A stretch of DNA of 31,899 bases from NCBI GenBank assembly GCA_019323195.1, contig JAHWHQ010000045.1:1-31899 (forward strand), read 5' to 3'. The position numbers and the translations under genes are program-made. The notes beneath the pieces are model-generated. The model was not told where the DNA came from, did no database searches, and was given only the letters and a program-made list of their open reading frames with translations. Source of the DNA: Candidatus Woesearchaeota archaeon. Lineage in GTDB: Archaea; Nanobdellota; Nanobdellia; Woesearchaeales; JACPBV01. Positions 14,766-21,744 of this stretch are shown in pieces; within the stretch, counting starts at the first letter, position 1, and each line of letters opens with the position of its first letter.

Positions 14766-15007
14766 TTTCCAAACTCAGAATGCCCCCACTGGATCAGCAT
14801 GTCAGCCTTGCCCTTAATTTCCGGCACATCACATGCCCCAAAGCACGAGCCTGCCCATATCAGGCATCTAGCCTTGGTCTCTTTCTCTATCCTGTCAGCT
14901 ATCTCCTTCGCCTTCGGCTTTAAGCCATCAGGCAGCTGGATGCAGACAGTCCTGACTTTCTGTTTATTTATCCCCTTCACTACCCTGGACAACTCTAGGT
15001 CATACAT
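14762..15007 (-). CDS. Truncated diphthamide-synthesis protein Dph2 (N-terminal fragment)
   Basis: An 81-residue frame that matches the start of Dph2, the radical-SAM enzyme that makes the first C-C bond of diphthamide on elongation factor 2. Matches are VCIQLPDGLKPKAKEIADRI and SCFGACDVPEIKGKADMLIQWGHSEFG, which carry the first cluster cysteine (FGAC). Dph2 is normally about 330 residues and needs three cysteines in three domains; here it stops after the first domain, with the stop codon overlapping the transporter start. The start chosen is the ATG at 15007, because a TATA box at 15030-15040 predicts transcription from about 15008. Either a decayed fragment or a small domain with a new role; the clean overlap is odd for a random break. 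Confidence 0.65.
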   Translation of the reverse strand: MYDLELSRVVKGINKQKVRTVCIQLPDGLKPKAKEIADRIEKETKARCLIWAGSCFGACDVPEIKGKADMLIQWGHSEFGK

Positions 15008-15029
15008 AATAGAAGGACAGAACAAGAGG

Positions 15030-15040
15030 AATTATAAAAA
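15030..15040 (-). promoter_or_regulatory. Promoter of the dph2'-eamA-nudix-phosphatase run
   Basis: On the minus strand the sequence reads CCTTTTTATAATT. It sits about 23-33 bases before the preferred ATG at 15007, giving a leaderless mRNA. Confidence 0.5.
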
Positions 15041-15057
15041 GGTTTGTTTTAAGGTGG

Positions 15058-15345
15058 GGCTTCATCCAAAAATGTGATGGCATCTATTTATGAGCTTTTA
15101 TTTTGATTCAGCATTACACTGACAAGGGGGGTCAATTAAATTTTGTGTAACAAAATTTTGGCGTTGTTTATAAAGTATAAAAATGAAGTTTTTAACTTTA
15201 TGAACTAGAGAAAATTTCACAAATTTAATGGATTATGAAATTTTCTTGTTTAGCTACCCTTACGGGGAATGTCAGTTAATAATTATTAGAATTCAAAAGC
15301 GAATCCGATGCCATCCATGCGAAGCATGAATTTTTGGATGAAGCC
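15058..15345. mobile_element. Nested palindromic, MITE-like element of 288 bp
   Basis: Terminal inverted repeats are GGCTTCATCCAAAAAT (15058-15073) with its complement at 15330-15345, then GATGGCATC (15076-15084) with GATGCCATC (15307-15315). Inside are ACTGACA/TGTCAGT (15118-15124, 15270-15276) and a short palindrome AAATTTTGT...ACAAAATTTT near 15139-15160. Two inner segments resemble the central hairpin of the 165-bp MITEs in the same order on the opposite strand (CTGACATTCCCCG, and CCCCCTTGTCAG), separated here by about 110 extra bases. It fills most of the 346-bp gap 15008-15353; I see no gene in it. Confidence 0.55.
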
Positions 15346-15353
15346 TTTTAATC

Positions 15354-15497
15354 CTAAAAATCAAGAAACAGCTCATCCATCTCGTATGAGCTTACTTTCT
15401 TCTTGTTAAGTATAGCTATCTTAGGCTTTTTCCCATGAGCCCCCCTGACTTCGTCGAACTCATATTCATCATCCATCTCAGTTTCAAATTCAGACAT
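15354..15497 (-). CDS. Small acidic protein, 47 residues, unknown
   Basis: An ATG-started frame reading MSEFETEMDDEYEFDEVRGAH, then KKPKIAILNKKKVSSYEMDEL. The acidic first half followed by a basic patch is unlike random translation. It follows a 42-residue frame on the same strand by 62 bases, and both lie downstream of a strong promoter at 15715-15732. An AAAGGGATAT stretch before the ATG could be a ribosome-binding site. I recognise no family. Confidence 0.45.
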   Translation of the reverse strand: MSEFETEMDDEYEFDEVRGAHGKKPKIAILNKKKVSSYEMDELFLDF

Positions 15498-15559
15498 TTT
15501 ATATCCCTTTTATAGTTATAATCGTAATAAAGCCTTGAAGCATTCTGCTTATAAGAATA

Positions 15560-15688
15560 CTACTCTCCTACAAAACCCAGCTTTTCGTATTCCCTCAGCT
15601 TTCTGACTTCTCTTTCTATCCTTTCCCTTTTTTCTTCGGTTATCTTAAGGTTATCTTCCTTAGACTCGACCATCTCTAAAAGGCTCAT
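15560..15688 (-). CDS. Small charged helical protein, 42 residues, unknown
   Basis: The frame begins MSLLEMVESKEDNLKITEEKR and continues with a highly charged helix (ERIEREVRKLREYEKLGFVGE), a plausible short coiled coil. It begins about 8 bases after the predicted transcription start, so it is nearly leaderless. With the 47-residue acidic protein downstream it may form a small two-gene unit. Its promoter lies in the 177-bp segment duplicated from the rnp4 locus. No family recognised. Confidence 0.5.
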   Translation of the reverse strand: MSLLEMVESKEDNLKITEEKRERIEREVRKLREYEKLGFVGE

Positions 15689-15714
15689 TTTTATCTGATA
15701 ATAGTAAGAAATAA

Positions 15715-15891
15715 CTTATATTTAAACCTTTTGTTTTTGTTGTTATTTTAAAGTAGTGAACTAATTAAAACCGATTCTTGTATACTTTTTGCAGTCGAGA
15801 CAGTATATTATCAACCTTCCTTCCTTTGTCCTCACCCTGCAGTTCAGTGAAGGTATAAGTATCCCGTAACAGTTCTTGCAGAGCTGCCTCT
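15715..15891. repeat. 177-bp direct repeat, copy 1 (rnp4 tail plus promoter)
   Basis: It matches 17493-17669 at about 171 of 177 positions with no gaps. It contains the last 43 codons of an rnp4 copy and, beyond the stop, the BRE/TATA element CAAAAGGTTTAAATATAAG (minus strand). The two copies flank the secreted-protein gene, in the same orientation. Confidence 0.92.
15761..15891 (-). pseudogene. 3' fragment of rnp4 (duplicate)
   Basis: This is a copy of the C-terminal zinc region of RNase P component 4: QRQLCKNCYGILIPSLNCRV continuing to YCLDCKKYTRIGFN and a stop. The upstream part of the gene is missing; the frame stays open for about 20 further codons of unrelated sequence with no start codon. 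It differs from the intact gene by two residues or fewer, so the duplication is recent or is kept similar by gene conversion. Confidence 0.85.
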
Positions 15892-15977
15892 GGACGGTTC
15901 TTGAATTATTTATTTGTTTTTGAGCCGGTTTATAAAGCGGATTGACTTTTTAGTTAAAAAAGCATTTACCCTCATAT

Positions 15978-17429
15978 TTATTTAAACAGCTTTCCAAGAA
16001 AGTCCAGTATTTTTTGAATAAGGCCCTTACCAATACATTTGCTGTCTATACAAACATTGGTGACACATTCGTAATTATTCTGGCAACTACTATCTTCAGT
16101 TTTTTGCTCCTTTATTTTTCTGTCTATACTACAGAATTTTCCATCTATCCTCGTGCTATAAGGAATACAATTTTCATTCAGTATACACCCCTCACATTCC
16201 TTAGTCTCTTGTAAAGGTTCAGTTATTCCTTTCTCCTTCTTTGGTTCTTCTTGTTCAACATCTTTCTTAGTGAACTTGCTTTCGATTTGTATTCCTACCT
16301 CTGCAAGATCCTCTGAAGTTTCCAACAGCATCAAACTTACCTCATCTGTGAATTTTTTTGTTTCACCTAAGTTAACTACCTGTTCAATTCCATCAACAGA
16401 AAGCCTTGCCAGGTTGTTCTTATAATCCGAATACTTAATAGTGATGGTTGAGTCCAGATTAAACCCTGAAAGGTCATAGGAAAAGCCATTACCGCCGATT
16501 ATAACATCCTCACAGGAGGGGCAGGAGTATTTATCCCTCTTTGCCCCAAATTCCACAACATTTTCTTGATCGATATGGTCAATACTGATAACATGGATCC
16601 ACAAGCCATCTGAAAACAGCCCTTTTTGACCCAACTTAATCTCTTTGGTCTCTGAGCCGATAATAAATCTAACTTCCTGATTATCTAAACTAACAGAATC
16701 AACCTTAACAGTAAAATGCAACCCTTTCAAAGGATATTCTCTTTGATCTCCTTCTTCTAAAGTGTCTTTTAGGTCACATTCTGTGCAGGGGTAATCATCA
16801 TTTGGAGATGCACTATCCTCCGTAGCAACAACACATATCTTTGCATATTCCATTGGCTCCTGAAATTCAAAAGACCTTATTCCAATTCCATTTCCAATAT
16901 CTACAAACGCAGTTTCTTTGATTTCATAAGTTTGATCATTAACTTTAAGAACTGTATCATAACCATCTATGCTGACAACTTCAGTAGAATAATCATCTCC
17001 TCCAAGGGTATAAGTTTTTGATTCTCCTTCATTTATATTATCAAACAATAGATAATCATCCTGAATAGCAGTATTATGTAGTTTTAAGAAGCCTATTTCA
17101 GTTAGCTTTTCATGTTTTCCTAAATCAAGTAATTTAACTGAGTAATAATCATTTAATTTTCCGGTTGAATCCAATCTAACATTTACGGATTCAGACCCAA
17201 TGTATGTACTTCCCTCATATTTACTCATAGTTATCTTCGCTTCGGAATCTGATATGTAATTATAGTTGAACGATAGATTGTCCATCTCGTTTTTTCCGGG
17301 AGGTGTTATTCCTTGTCTTACTCCAATCTCATGGATAATTTCCATTTTAACTAGACACTGATCTGCAGCAAATACTAAAACAGAATTTAACAATATTAAC
17401 AATAGTATCATTAAAATTAATCTTTTCAT
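15978..17429 (-). CDS. Secreted multi-domain beta-rich protein with a cysteine-rich tail
   Basis: A 483-residue protein with a clear Sec signal peptide (MKRLILMILLLILLNSVLVFAA, cleavage after A22 or so). Three or four repeats of about 90 residues follow, each beta-rich and with similar wording (SKTYTLGGDDYSTEVVSIDG, QREYPLKGLHFTVKVDSVSL, GFSYDLSGFNLDSTITIKYS). CXXC pairs lie between some repeats (CTEC, CPSC). The C-terminal 70 residues are cysteine-rich (CEGC...C; SSCQNNYECVTNVC...C) and end in an amphipathic helix (IQKILDFLGKLFK). The ATG at 17429 follows a GGAGG at 17439-17443; the seven codons upstream are discarded. Probably a cell-surface protein; function unknown. It lies between 177-bp repeats and uses the duplicated promoter. 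Confidence 0.8.
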   Translation of the reverse strand: MKRLILMILLLILLNSVLVFAADQCLVKMEIIHEIGVRQGITPPGKNEMDNLSFNYNYISDSEAKITMSKYEGSTYIGSESVNVRLDSTGKLNDYYSVKLLDLGKHEKLTEIGFLKLHNTAIQDDYLLFDNINEGESKTYTLGGDDYSTEVVSIDGYDTVLKVNDQTYEIKETAFVDIGNGIGIRSFEFQEPMEYAKICVVATEDSASPNDDYPCTECDLKDTLEEGDQREYPLKGLHFTVKVDSVSLDNQEVRFIIGSETKEIKLGQKGLFSDGLWIHVISIDHIDQENVVEFGAKRDKYSCPSCEDVIIGGNGFSYDLSGFNLDSTITIKYSDYKNNLARLSVDGIEQVVNLGETKKFTDEVSLMLLETSEDLAEVGIQIESKFTKKDVEQEEPKKEKGITEPLQETKECEGCILNENCIPYSTRIDGKFCSIDRKIKEQKTEDSSCQNNYECVTNVCIDSKCIGKGLIQKILDFLGKLFK

Positions 17430-17492
17430 ATTATCATGCCTCCAATACAACTTTATTTTGTAAATTTTTATACTGTTTCTTTAAAAAAAGAG

Positions 17493-17669
17493 CTTATATT
17501 TAAACCTTTTGGTTTTGTCGTTATTTTAAAGTAGTGAACTACTTAAAACCGATTCTCGTATACTTTTTGCAGTCGAGACAGTAGATTATCAACCTTCCTT
17601 CCTTTGTCCTCACCCTGCAGTTCAGTGAAGGTATAAGTATGCCGTAACAGTTCTTGCAGAGCTGCCTCT
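17493..17669. repeat. 177-bp direct repeat, copy 2 (inside and after intact rnp4)
   Basis: This copy covers the last 43 codons of the intact rnp4 gene and the promoter of the secreted-protein gene. With 15715-15891 it bounds a unit of about 1.78 kb. Six mismatches were counted by eye. Confidence 0.92.
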
Positions 17670-17850
17670 TTATCTCTTTTGGCAGCCTGATCTTATGCTT
17701 CATATAGAGGAATCTTATCTTCTTAGAGTAGACCTTAGAGAGCCTTTTATCCCCTTTTTTATATGCAGCTTTCGATTTATTCAATAGCTCTGGGATCAGT
17801 TCCCTGGCCTCTTTCTTCGCCTTGATCTTCTTTGCTATTCTTTTTCTCAT
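17539..17850 (-). CDS. rnp4: RNase P protein component 4 (Rpp21/Rpr2 family)
   Basis: A 103-residue zinc-ribbon protein of archaeal RNase P, which helps the RNA subunit trim tRNA 5' ends. Residues 1-60 are helical and very basic (MRKRIAKKIKAKKEARELI, then KRLSKVYSKKIRFLYMKHKIRLPKEIK), the usual Rpp21 helices. The zinc site is Cys65, Cys68, Cys91, Cys94 (LCKNC and YCLDC), with the conserved SLNCRVRTKEGR between. Length is normal. GGAGATAAT before the ATG provides a ribosome-binding site. Its 3' end is duplicated at 15715-15891. Confidence 0.9.
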   Translation of the reverse strand: MRKRIAKKIKAKKEARELIPELLNKSKAAYKKGDKRLSKVYSKKIRFLYMKHKIRLPKEIKRQLCKNCYGILIPSLNCRVRTKEGRLIIYCLDCKKYTRIGFK

Positions 17851-17940
17851 ATTATCTCCTTAACCGCTTCTCCAATATAAATTTTCCGATATCACATATA
17901 AGATTAAATAAAGTAAAACATAATTTACAAAACAAAAAAC

Positions 17941-17949
17941 TTTATATAT
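17941..17949 (+). promoter_or_regulatory. TATA box of the HTH gene
   Basis: TTTATATATT lies about 30 bases before the ATG at 17974, so transcription should start at or beside the start codon. Confidence 0.55.
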
Positions 17950-17973
17950 TAAATGTAAAATATTATATACATA

Positions 17974-18165
17974 ATGAGAAATAACCTAAAGAGATATAGA
18001 AAAATGCTGAAACTAAGGCAGGAAGACCTTGCAGAAAGCCTTGATGTAACAAGGCAGACGATAAATGCTATAGAGTCAGGAAAACACGACCCCTCATTAA
18101 AGCTAACATTTAAATTAGCAAAGGCATTCAACTGCAGGATTGAGGACTTATTCGAGAATTCGTGA
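17974..18165 (+). CDS. Small XRE/Cro-type transcription regulator
   Basis: A 63-residue protein that is essentially one helix-turn-helix domain: LKRYRKMLKLRQEDLAESLDVTRQTINAIESGKHDPSLKLTFKLAKAF, with the recognition helix at about residues 26-38. Related single-domain regulators are common in archaea and bacteria, some in toxin-antitoxin or phage contexts. It diverges from rnp4 and is followed by a 285-bp intergenic stretch. A possible minus-strand transcript ends near its 3' end. The genes it controls are unknown; autoregulation is the default expectation. Confidence 0.88.
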   Translation: MRNNLKRYRKMLKLRQEDLAESLDVTRQTINAIESGKHDPSLKLTFKLAKAFNCRIEDLFENS

Positions 18166-18169
18166 TTAT

Positions 18170-18250
18170 AAAACCCCGGCAAAAACCTTTTGCAAGGCTC
18201 CTGCCAGGGAAAAAGAGGTGATCATAAAAGGAACCTTTGTTCCTTTCCTG
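18170..18250 (-). ncRNA. Candidate small minus-strand RNA ending near the HTH gene
   Basis: A BRE/TATA element on the minus strand (AAAGATTTAAATACT, 18272-18286) predicts a start near 18250. Downstream are an 8-bp hairpin (AAAGGAAC with GTTCCTTT, 18227-18246), then a GGCA...TGCC stem and GGGGTTTTAT near 18170, a plausible terminator just outside the HTH stop. No convincing protein is encoded (only a 19-codon frame). Speculative. Confidence 0.25.
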
Positions 18251-18273
18251 TTACTATGTGGAAGTAGGGTTAG

Positions 18274-18287
18274 TATTTAAATCTTTC
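18274..18287 (-). promoter_or_regulatory. BRE/TATA element facing the HTH gene
   Basis: The minus strand reads AAAGATTTAAATA, the same form as the promoters at 3236, 8284, 15715 and 17493. No protein gene follows it on that strand within a suitable distance. Confidence 0.4.
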
Positions 18288-18340
18288 TATTTTGTGACCA
18301 TTTCAAAGTAGTACAACATAAAAAAATCTCAATATTTGAA

Positions 18341-18362
18341 AAAAATACGAGCTCGTATTTTT
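18341..18362. repeat. Perfect 22-bp palindrome
   Basis: AAAAATACGAG/CTCGTATTTTT is self-complementary over 22 bases, 89 bases upstream of the rio1 start. It could be a regulator binding site or a transcription terminator read from either side. Confidence 0.6.
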
Positions 18363-18419
18363 AGCAAATCAGACGGGCATTCATCCCCTTGAGTAAATGC
18401 AGGGATTTCTAGGCGTCAG

Positions 18420-18428
18420 ATTTAAATA
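18420..18428 (+). promoter_or_regulatory. TATA box of rio1
   Basis: ATTTAAATA, preceded by CAG, stands about 26-30 bases before the ATG at 18451, so the mRNA should be leaderless. Confidence 0.6.
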
Positions 18429-18450
18429 CAGATTGATGTTATAGGCCTAT

Positions 18451-19161
18451 ATGCCTACAAGATCAAAAGAGAAATTCAGGACAATGCACAATGTATTTGA
18501 CGAGTTTACAAACAGGACACTCTTCAAGCTGATCTCTGAAGGATATTTTGACGGCCTTGAAAGCCCCATAAGCACAGGCAAAGAGGCAAACATCTTCTCT
18601 GCAAAAAAAGGCTCAAGAAGGGTCATGGTAAAGATCTACCGCCTTGAGGCGTGTGATTTCAACAGGATGTATGAATACATAAAAGAGGACCCGAGGTATA
18701 TTGACCTAAAAGGAAAGAAAAGGAAGATAATCTTTTCATGGGTACAGCGTGAATACAGGAACCTGCTAAAGGCTAAAGAGGCAGGTGTAAGCGTTCCAAA
18801 ACCCTTAGCTTTCAGGAACAACGTATTGGTTCTCGAGTTCATAGGAAAAAAAGGCAGGATTGCAAGCAGGCTGAGCATAGACCCGCCTAAAGACCCAAGA
18901 CTGTTCTTAGACAGGATAATAGAGAACATAAAAAAGCTGTACCATGCAGGGCTGGTTCATGCAGACCTCTCTCCCTTCAACATCCTCAACCATGAGCAGG
19001 AGCCTGTCTTTATTGATTTCTCCCAGGCCACGACCCTTGATAACAGCAGGTCTGATGAATTCCTAAGGAGAGATGTAAGGAATATAGCTGTTTTCTTCAG
19101 AAAGTTAGGCTTAAGCCTTGATGAAGAGAAAGCCTTAAAAAAAATCAAGGATTCACATTAG
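18451..19161 (+). CDS. rio1: RIO1-type serine kinase/ATPase
   Basis: A 236-residue atypical kinase of the RIO family, which in archaea and eukaryotes acts in late maturation of the small ribosomal subunit. The family features are the phosphate-binding STGKEANIF (residues 41-49), Lys61 in VMVKIYR, the catalytic loop VHADLSPFNIL with Asp172 and Asn177, and Asp189 in VFIDFSQA. The length fits the kinase domain alone, without the long C-terminal extension of eukaryotic RIO1. The KH protein Pno1/Dim2, another 40S/30S assembly factor, lies 33 bases downstream, so the pair forms a ribosome-biogenesis unit. Confidence 0.95.
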   Translation: MPTRSKEKFRTMHNVFDEFTNRTLFKLISEGYFDGLESPISTGKEANIFSAKKGSRRVMVKIYRLEACDFNRMYEYIKEDPRYIDLKGKKRKIIFSWVQREYRNLLKAKEAGVSVPKPLAFRNNVLVLEFIGKKGRIASRLSIDPPKDPRLFLDRIIENIKKLYHAGLVHADLSPFNILNHEQEPVFIDFSQATTLDNSRSDEFLRRDVRNIAVFFRKLGLSLDEEKALKKIKDSH

Positions 19162-19194
19162 AACAGATGAAACATTTAAAGGTGTAAAACTAAT

Positions 19195-19737
19195 ATGGCA
19201 GAATACTTATATGAATTAAGAATCCCAAAGGACAGGATAGCTGTCCTTATAGGGACAGATGGAAAGATAAAGAAAGAGCTGGAAGCAGAGACAAAGACAA
19301 AGATCGATGTTGACAGCAAAGAAGGGGACATATTTATCTCAGGCGAAGATGCCTTAGGCTTATATTCCTGCCGTGAGGTAATAACAGCCATCGGAAGGGG
19401 CTTTAACCCCGAGATTGCAAAGCTGCTTCTTAAATCCGACTATTGTTTTGAGCTTATCGACCTGAAGGAATGCGTCGGCAAGTCCAAGAACGACATGCTG
19501 AGGATAAAAGGAAGGGTCATCGGATCAGAAGGAAAATCAAGAAAGCTTATCGAAGAGCTAAGTGAAGCTAACATCTGTGTCTACGGGAAGACAATAGGCA
19601 TAATAGGCCCTTCCGAATCAGCCTCCACAGCAAGAGAAGCCATCGAACGTCTGATCAAAGGCTCTCCCCACTCTACTGTCTACAAGTTCCTTGAAAGGAA
19701 AAGAAGGGAGATAAAAAAGAAAAGGTCTGTTTTGTAA
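19195..19737 (+). CDS. KH-domain ribosome assembly protein, Pno1/Dim2 family
   Basis: A 180-residue protein with two KH domains, found with RIO1 in archaea. The KH GXXG loops are GTDG in IAVLIGTDGKIKKELE (residues about 16-31) and GSEG in GRVIGSEGKSRKLIEEL (about 104-120). The C-terminal tail KFLERKRREIKKKR is basic. Its eukaryotic counterpart, Pno1/Dim2, binds the 3' end of small-subunit rRNA near the methylation site. It lies downstream of rio1 and is followed by a MITE copy 15 bases after the stop. Confidence 0.93.
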   Translation: MAEYLYELRIPKDRIAVLIGTDGKIKKELEAETKTKIDVDSKEGDIFISGEDALGLYSCREVITAIGRGFNPEIAKLLLKSDYCFELIDLKECVGKSKNDMLRIKGRVIGSEGKSRKLIEELSEANICVYGKTIGIIGPSESASTAREAIERLIKGSPHSTVYKFLERKRREIKKKRSVL

Positions 19738-19752
19738 AATTTATGCCAAATA

Positions 19753-19917
19753 GGCTGTGTTGAAAATCTCGCTCCGCTTCGGGTTAGCAGCTTCAAAATC
19801 CTTAATGTTTTACCATAATTGCTGACGTTCCCCGACGGGGGCTACCCCCTTGTCAGCTTCAAGAACTGTTTAATAGGATTTTGACCTTAGGCTGCTAACC
19901 TACATTTTCAACACAGC
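19753..19917. mobile_element. 165-bp MITE-like element, copy 2
   Basis: Same termini and inner palindromes as 8306-8470, about 85% alike by eye, same length. It is flanked by an imperfect direct repeat, ATGCCAAATA at 19743-19752 and ATGTCAAACA at 19918-19927 (8 of 10), which suggests an older insertion than copy 1. The TATA box of top6B (19934-19942) begins 17 bases after its right end. No coding capacity. Confidence 0.85.
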
Positions 19918-19933
19918 ATGTCAAACAGAAAGA

Positions 19934-19942
19934 TTTAATAAC
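19934..19942 (+). promoter_or_regulatory. Putative top6B TATA box
   Basis: AGAAAGATTTAATAAC is a BRE/TATA-like element. It predicts a start near 19963, giving a leader of about 60 bases before top6B. Confidence 0.4.
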
Positions 19943-20024
19943 AACCTGTATTCACATTTTAACAAATCAGGAGAGAACTGCATAAATTTTCCATTAAAAA
20001 TCTTGTTTGGGGTAAACGCTCATC

Positions 20025-21707
20025 ATGGCAGAAGACGTACCTATTGCACTGGAACTTGCAAAAAAGCAGAGAGAGATAGGAGTAGCAGAATTTTTCGCAA
20101 GGAACAGGCACCTTCTTGGTTTTGACAACAAAAGAAAGGCCCTGATGACCACTATAAAGGAGGCTGTTGACAACTCCCTTGATGCGTGTGAAGAGGGCAA
20201 TATCCTCCCTGAGATATCTGTCGAGATCATCGACATGCAGAACGACCGCTTCAGGGTCATAATAGAGGACAACGGCCCCGGCATCGTAAAGAAGCAGATC
20301 CCCCATATCTTCGCAAGGCTGTTGTACGGCTCAAAGTTCTTCAAGCTCAGCCAGAGCCGCGGCCAGCAGGGGATAGGCATCTCTGCATCCGTTCTTTACG
20401 CGCAGCTGACAACCGGCAAGCCTACAAAGATCGTATCGAAGATATCGCACAAGCATGACGCCCATTATTATGAGCTTAAGATTGACACGCAGAAAAACAG
20501 CCCGCACATAATAAAAGAAGAGGTCATAGAATGGGACAAGGAGCACGGCACAAAGATAGAGCTGGAGCTTGAAGGCTCCTACCAGGGCGGCTCGCAGTCT
20601 GTTGACCAGTACCTAAAGCAGACCGCTATTGTCAATCCCCATGTCACGATAATCTACACAAACCCAAAGGCAGAGCAGATAATCTTCGCAAGGGCGACAG
20701 ACACTCTTCCGCACAAGCCTGTGGAGATAAAGCCCCACCCGTATGGTGTCGAGCTTGGCGTCCTGATAAGCATGCTTAAGATGACAGAATCAAGGACATT
20801 ACAATCATTCCTTATGAGCGAATTCTCCAGGGTAGGAGCAGGGACAGCAAAAGAGATATGCGAGAACAGCGCCTTGCTTCCCAACACAAAGCCAAAAGAT
20901 GTCAGCAGGGAGATGGCAGAAAAGCTTATGGAAGGGATAAAAAAGACAAAGATCATCGCCCCTCCCACAAACTGCATATCCCCGATAAGGGAAGAGCTCC
21001 TGGAGAAAGGCCTGAGAAAAGAGATCAATGCCGAATTTTACTGCGCAACAACAAGGCCTCCTTCTGTCTACAGGGGGAATCCTTTCATTGTAGAGGCATC
21101 GATCGCATACGGAGGTGAGCAAAGCGCAGAAGACTCCATAAAGGTCCTGAGGTATGCCAACCGTGTCCCCCTGTTGTACCAGCAGGGTGCATGCGCAATA
21201 ACAAAATCAGTCTTAAGCACAGCATGGAGGAACTACGGCCTAAGCCAAAGCAGGGGAGCTCTTCCTGCAGGCCCTGCCACCCTTGTAGTTTCCATCAATT
21301 CTGTCTGGGTCCCCTTCACATCAGAAAGCAAAGAGGCCATAGCCCACTACCCTGACATAATCAAGGAGATAAAGCTTGCAGTCCAGGAGGTAGGAAGAAA
21401 ACTCTCCATATTCATACACAAAAAAAGAAAGATCCAGATGGAAGGGGCAAAAAGGAGCTATATCGAGACTTACATACCGCATGTGGCAGAGGCCTTGAAA
21501 AACCTTGTAGGCTATAAGGAAAGCGACGCTGAAAAGGTAAAAAGCCTGTTGAAGGAGATACTTGAAAAGAAGAGAGGCAAGCTCGAGAAGATAGAGATAG
21601 ACAACCCTGATTATGATGAACAGCTGGCTAATATCGGCAAGGAAAAGAAAGAGGAGCAGAAAACCCTTGAAGAGGTAGGGGAAAAGAATGAAACATACTA
21701 TTCTTAA
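20025..21707 (+). CDS. top6B: DNA topoisomerase VI subunit B
   Basis: A 560-residue GHKL ATPase subunit of the archaeal type IIB topoisomerase, which relaxes and decatenates DNA as an A2B2 complex. The ATP site shows the Bergerat motifs EAVDNSLDAC (residues about 47-56), DNGPGI and GQQGIGIS. Then come the H2TH and transducer regions, with the conserved switch-lysine area near TLVVSINSVWVPFTSESKEA. The length is normal. The C-terminal 80 residues are highly charged. top6A follows 37 bases later, the usual gene pair order. Confidence 0.97.
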   Translation: MAEDVPIALELAKKQREIGVAEFFARNRHLLGFDNKRKALMTTIKEAVDNSLDACEEGNILPEISVEIIDMQNDRFRVIIEDNGPGIVKKQIPHIFARLLYGSKFFKLSQSRGQQGIGISASVLYAQLTTGKPTKIVSKISHKHDAHYYELKIDTQKNSPHIIKEEVIEWDKEHGTKIELELEGSYQGGSQSVDQYLKQTAIVNPHVTIIYTNPKAEQIIFARATDTLPHKPVEIKPHPYGVELGVLISMLKMTESRTLQSFLMSEFSRVGAGTAKEICENSALLPNTKPKDVSREMAEKLMEGIKKTKIIAPPTNCISPIREELLEKGLRKEINAEFYCATTRPPSVYRGNPFIVEASIAYGGEQSAEDSIKVLRYANRVPLLYQQGACAITKSVLSTAWRNYGLSQSRGALPAGPATLVVSINSVWVPFTSESKEAIAHYPDIIKEIKLAVQEVGRKLSIFIHKKRKIQMEGAKRSYIETYIPHVAEALKNLVGYKESDAEKVKSLLKEILEKKRGKLEKIEIDNPDYDEQLANIGKEKKEEQKTLEEVGEKNETYYS

Positions 21708-21744
21708 AGAGATAAAAGCGTAGGCGGAGGATGTTTACAGGAAG

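Noticed and set aside
20858..21118. Plus-strand frame inside top6B
   Set aside because: Shadow of the topoisomerase gene without motifs.
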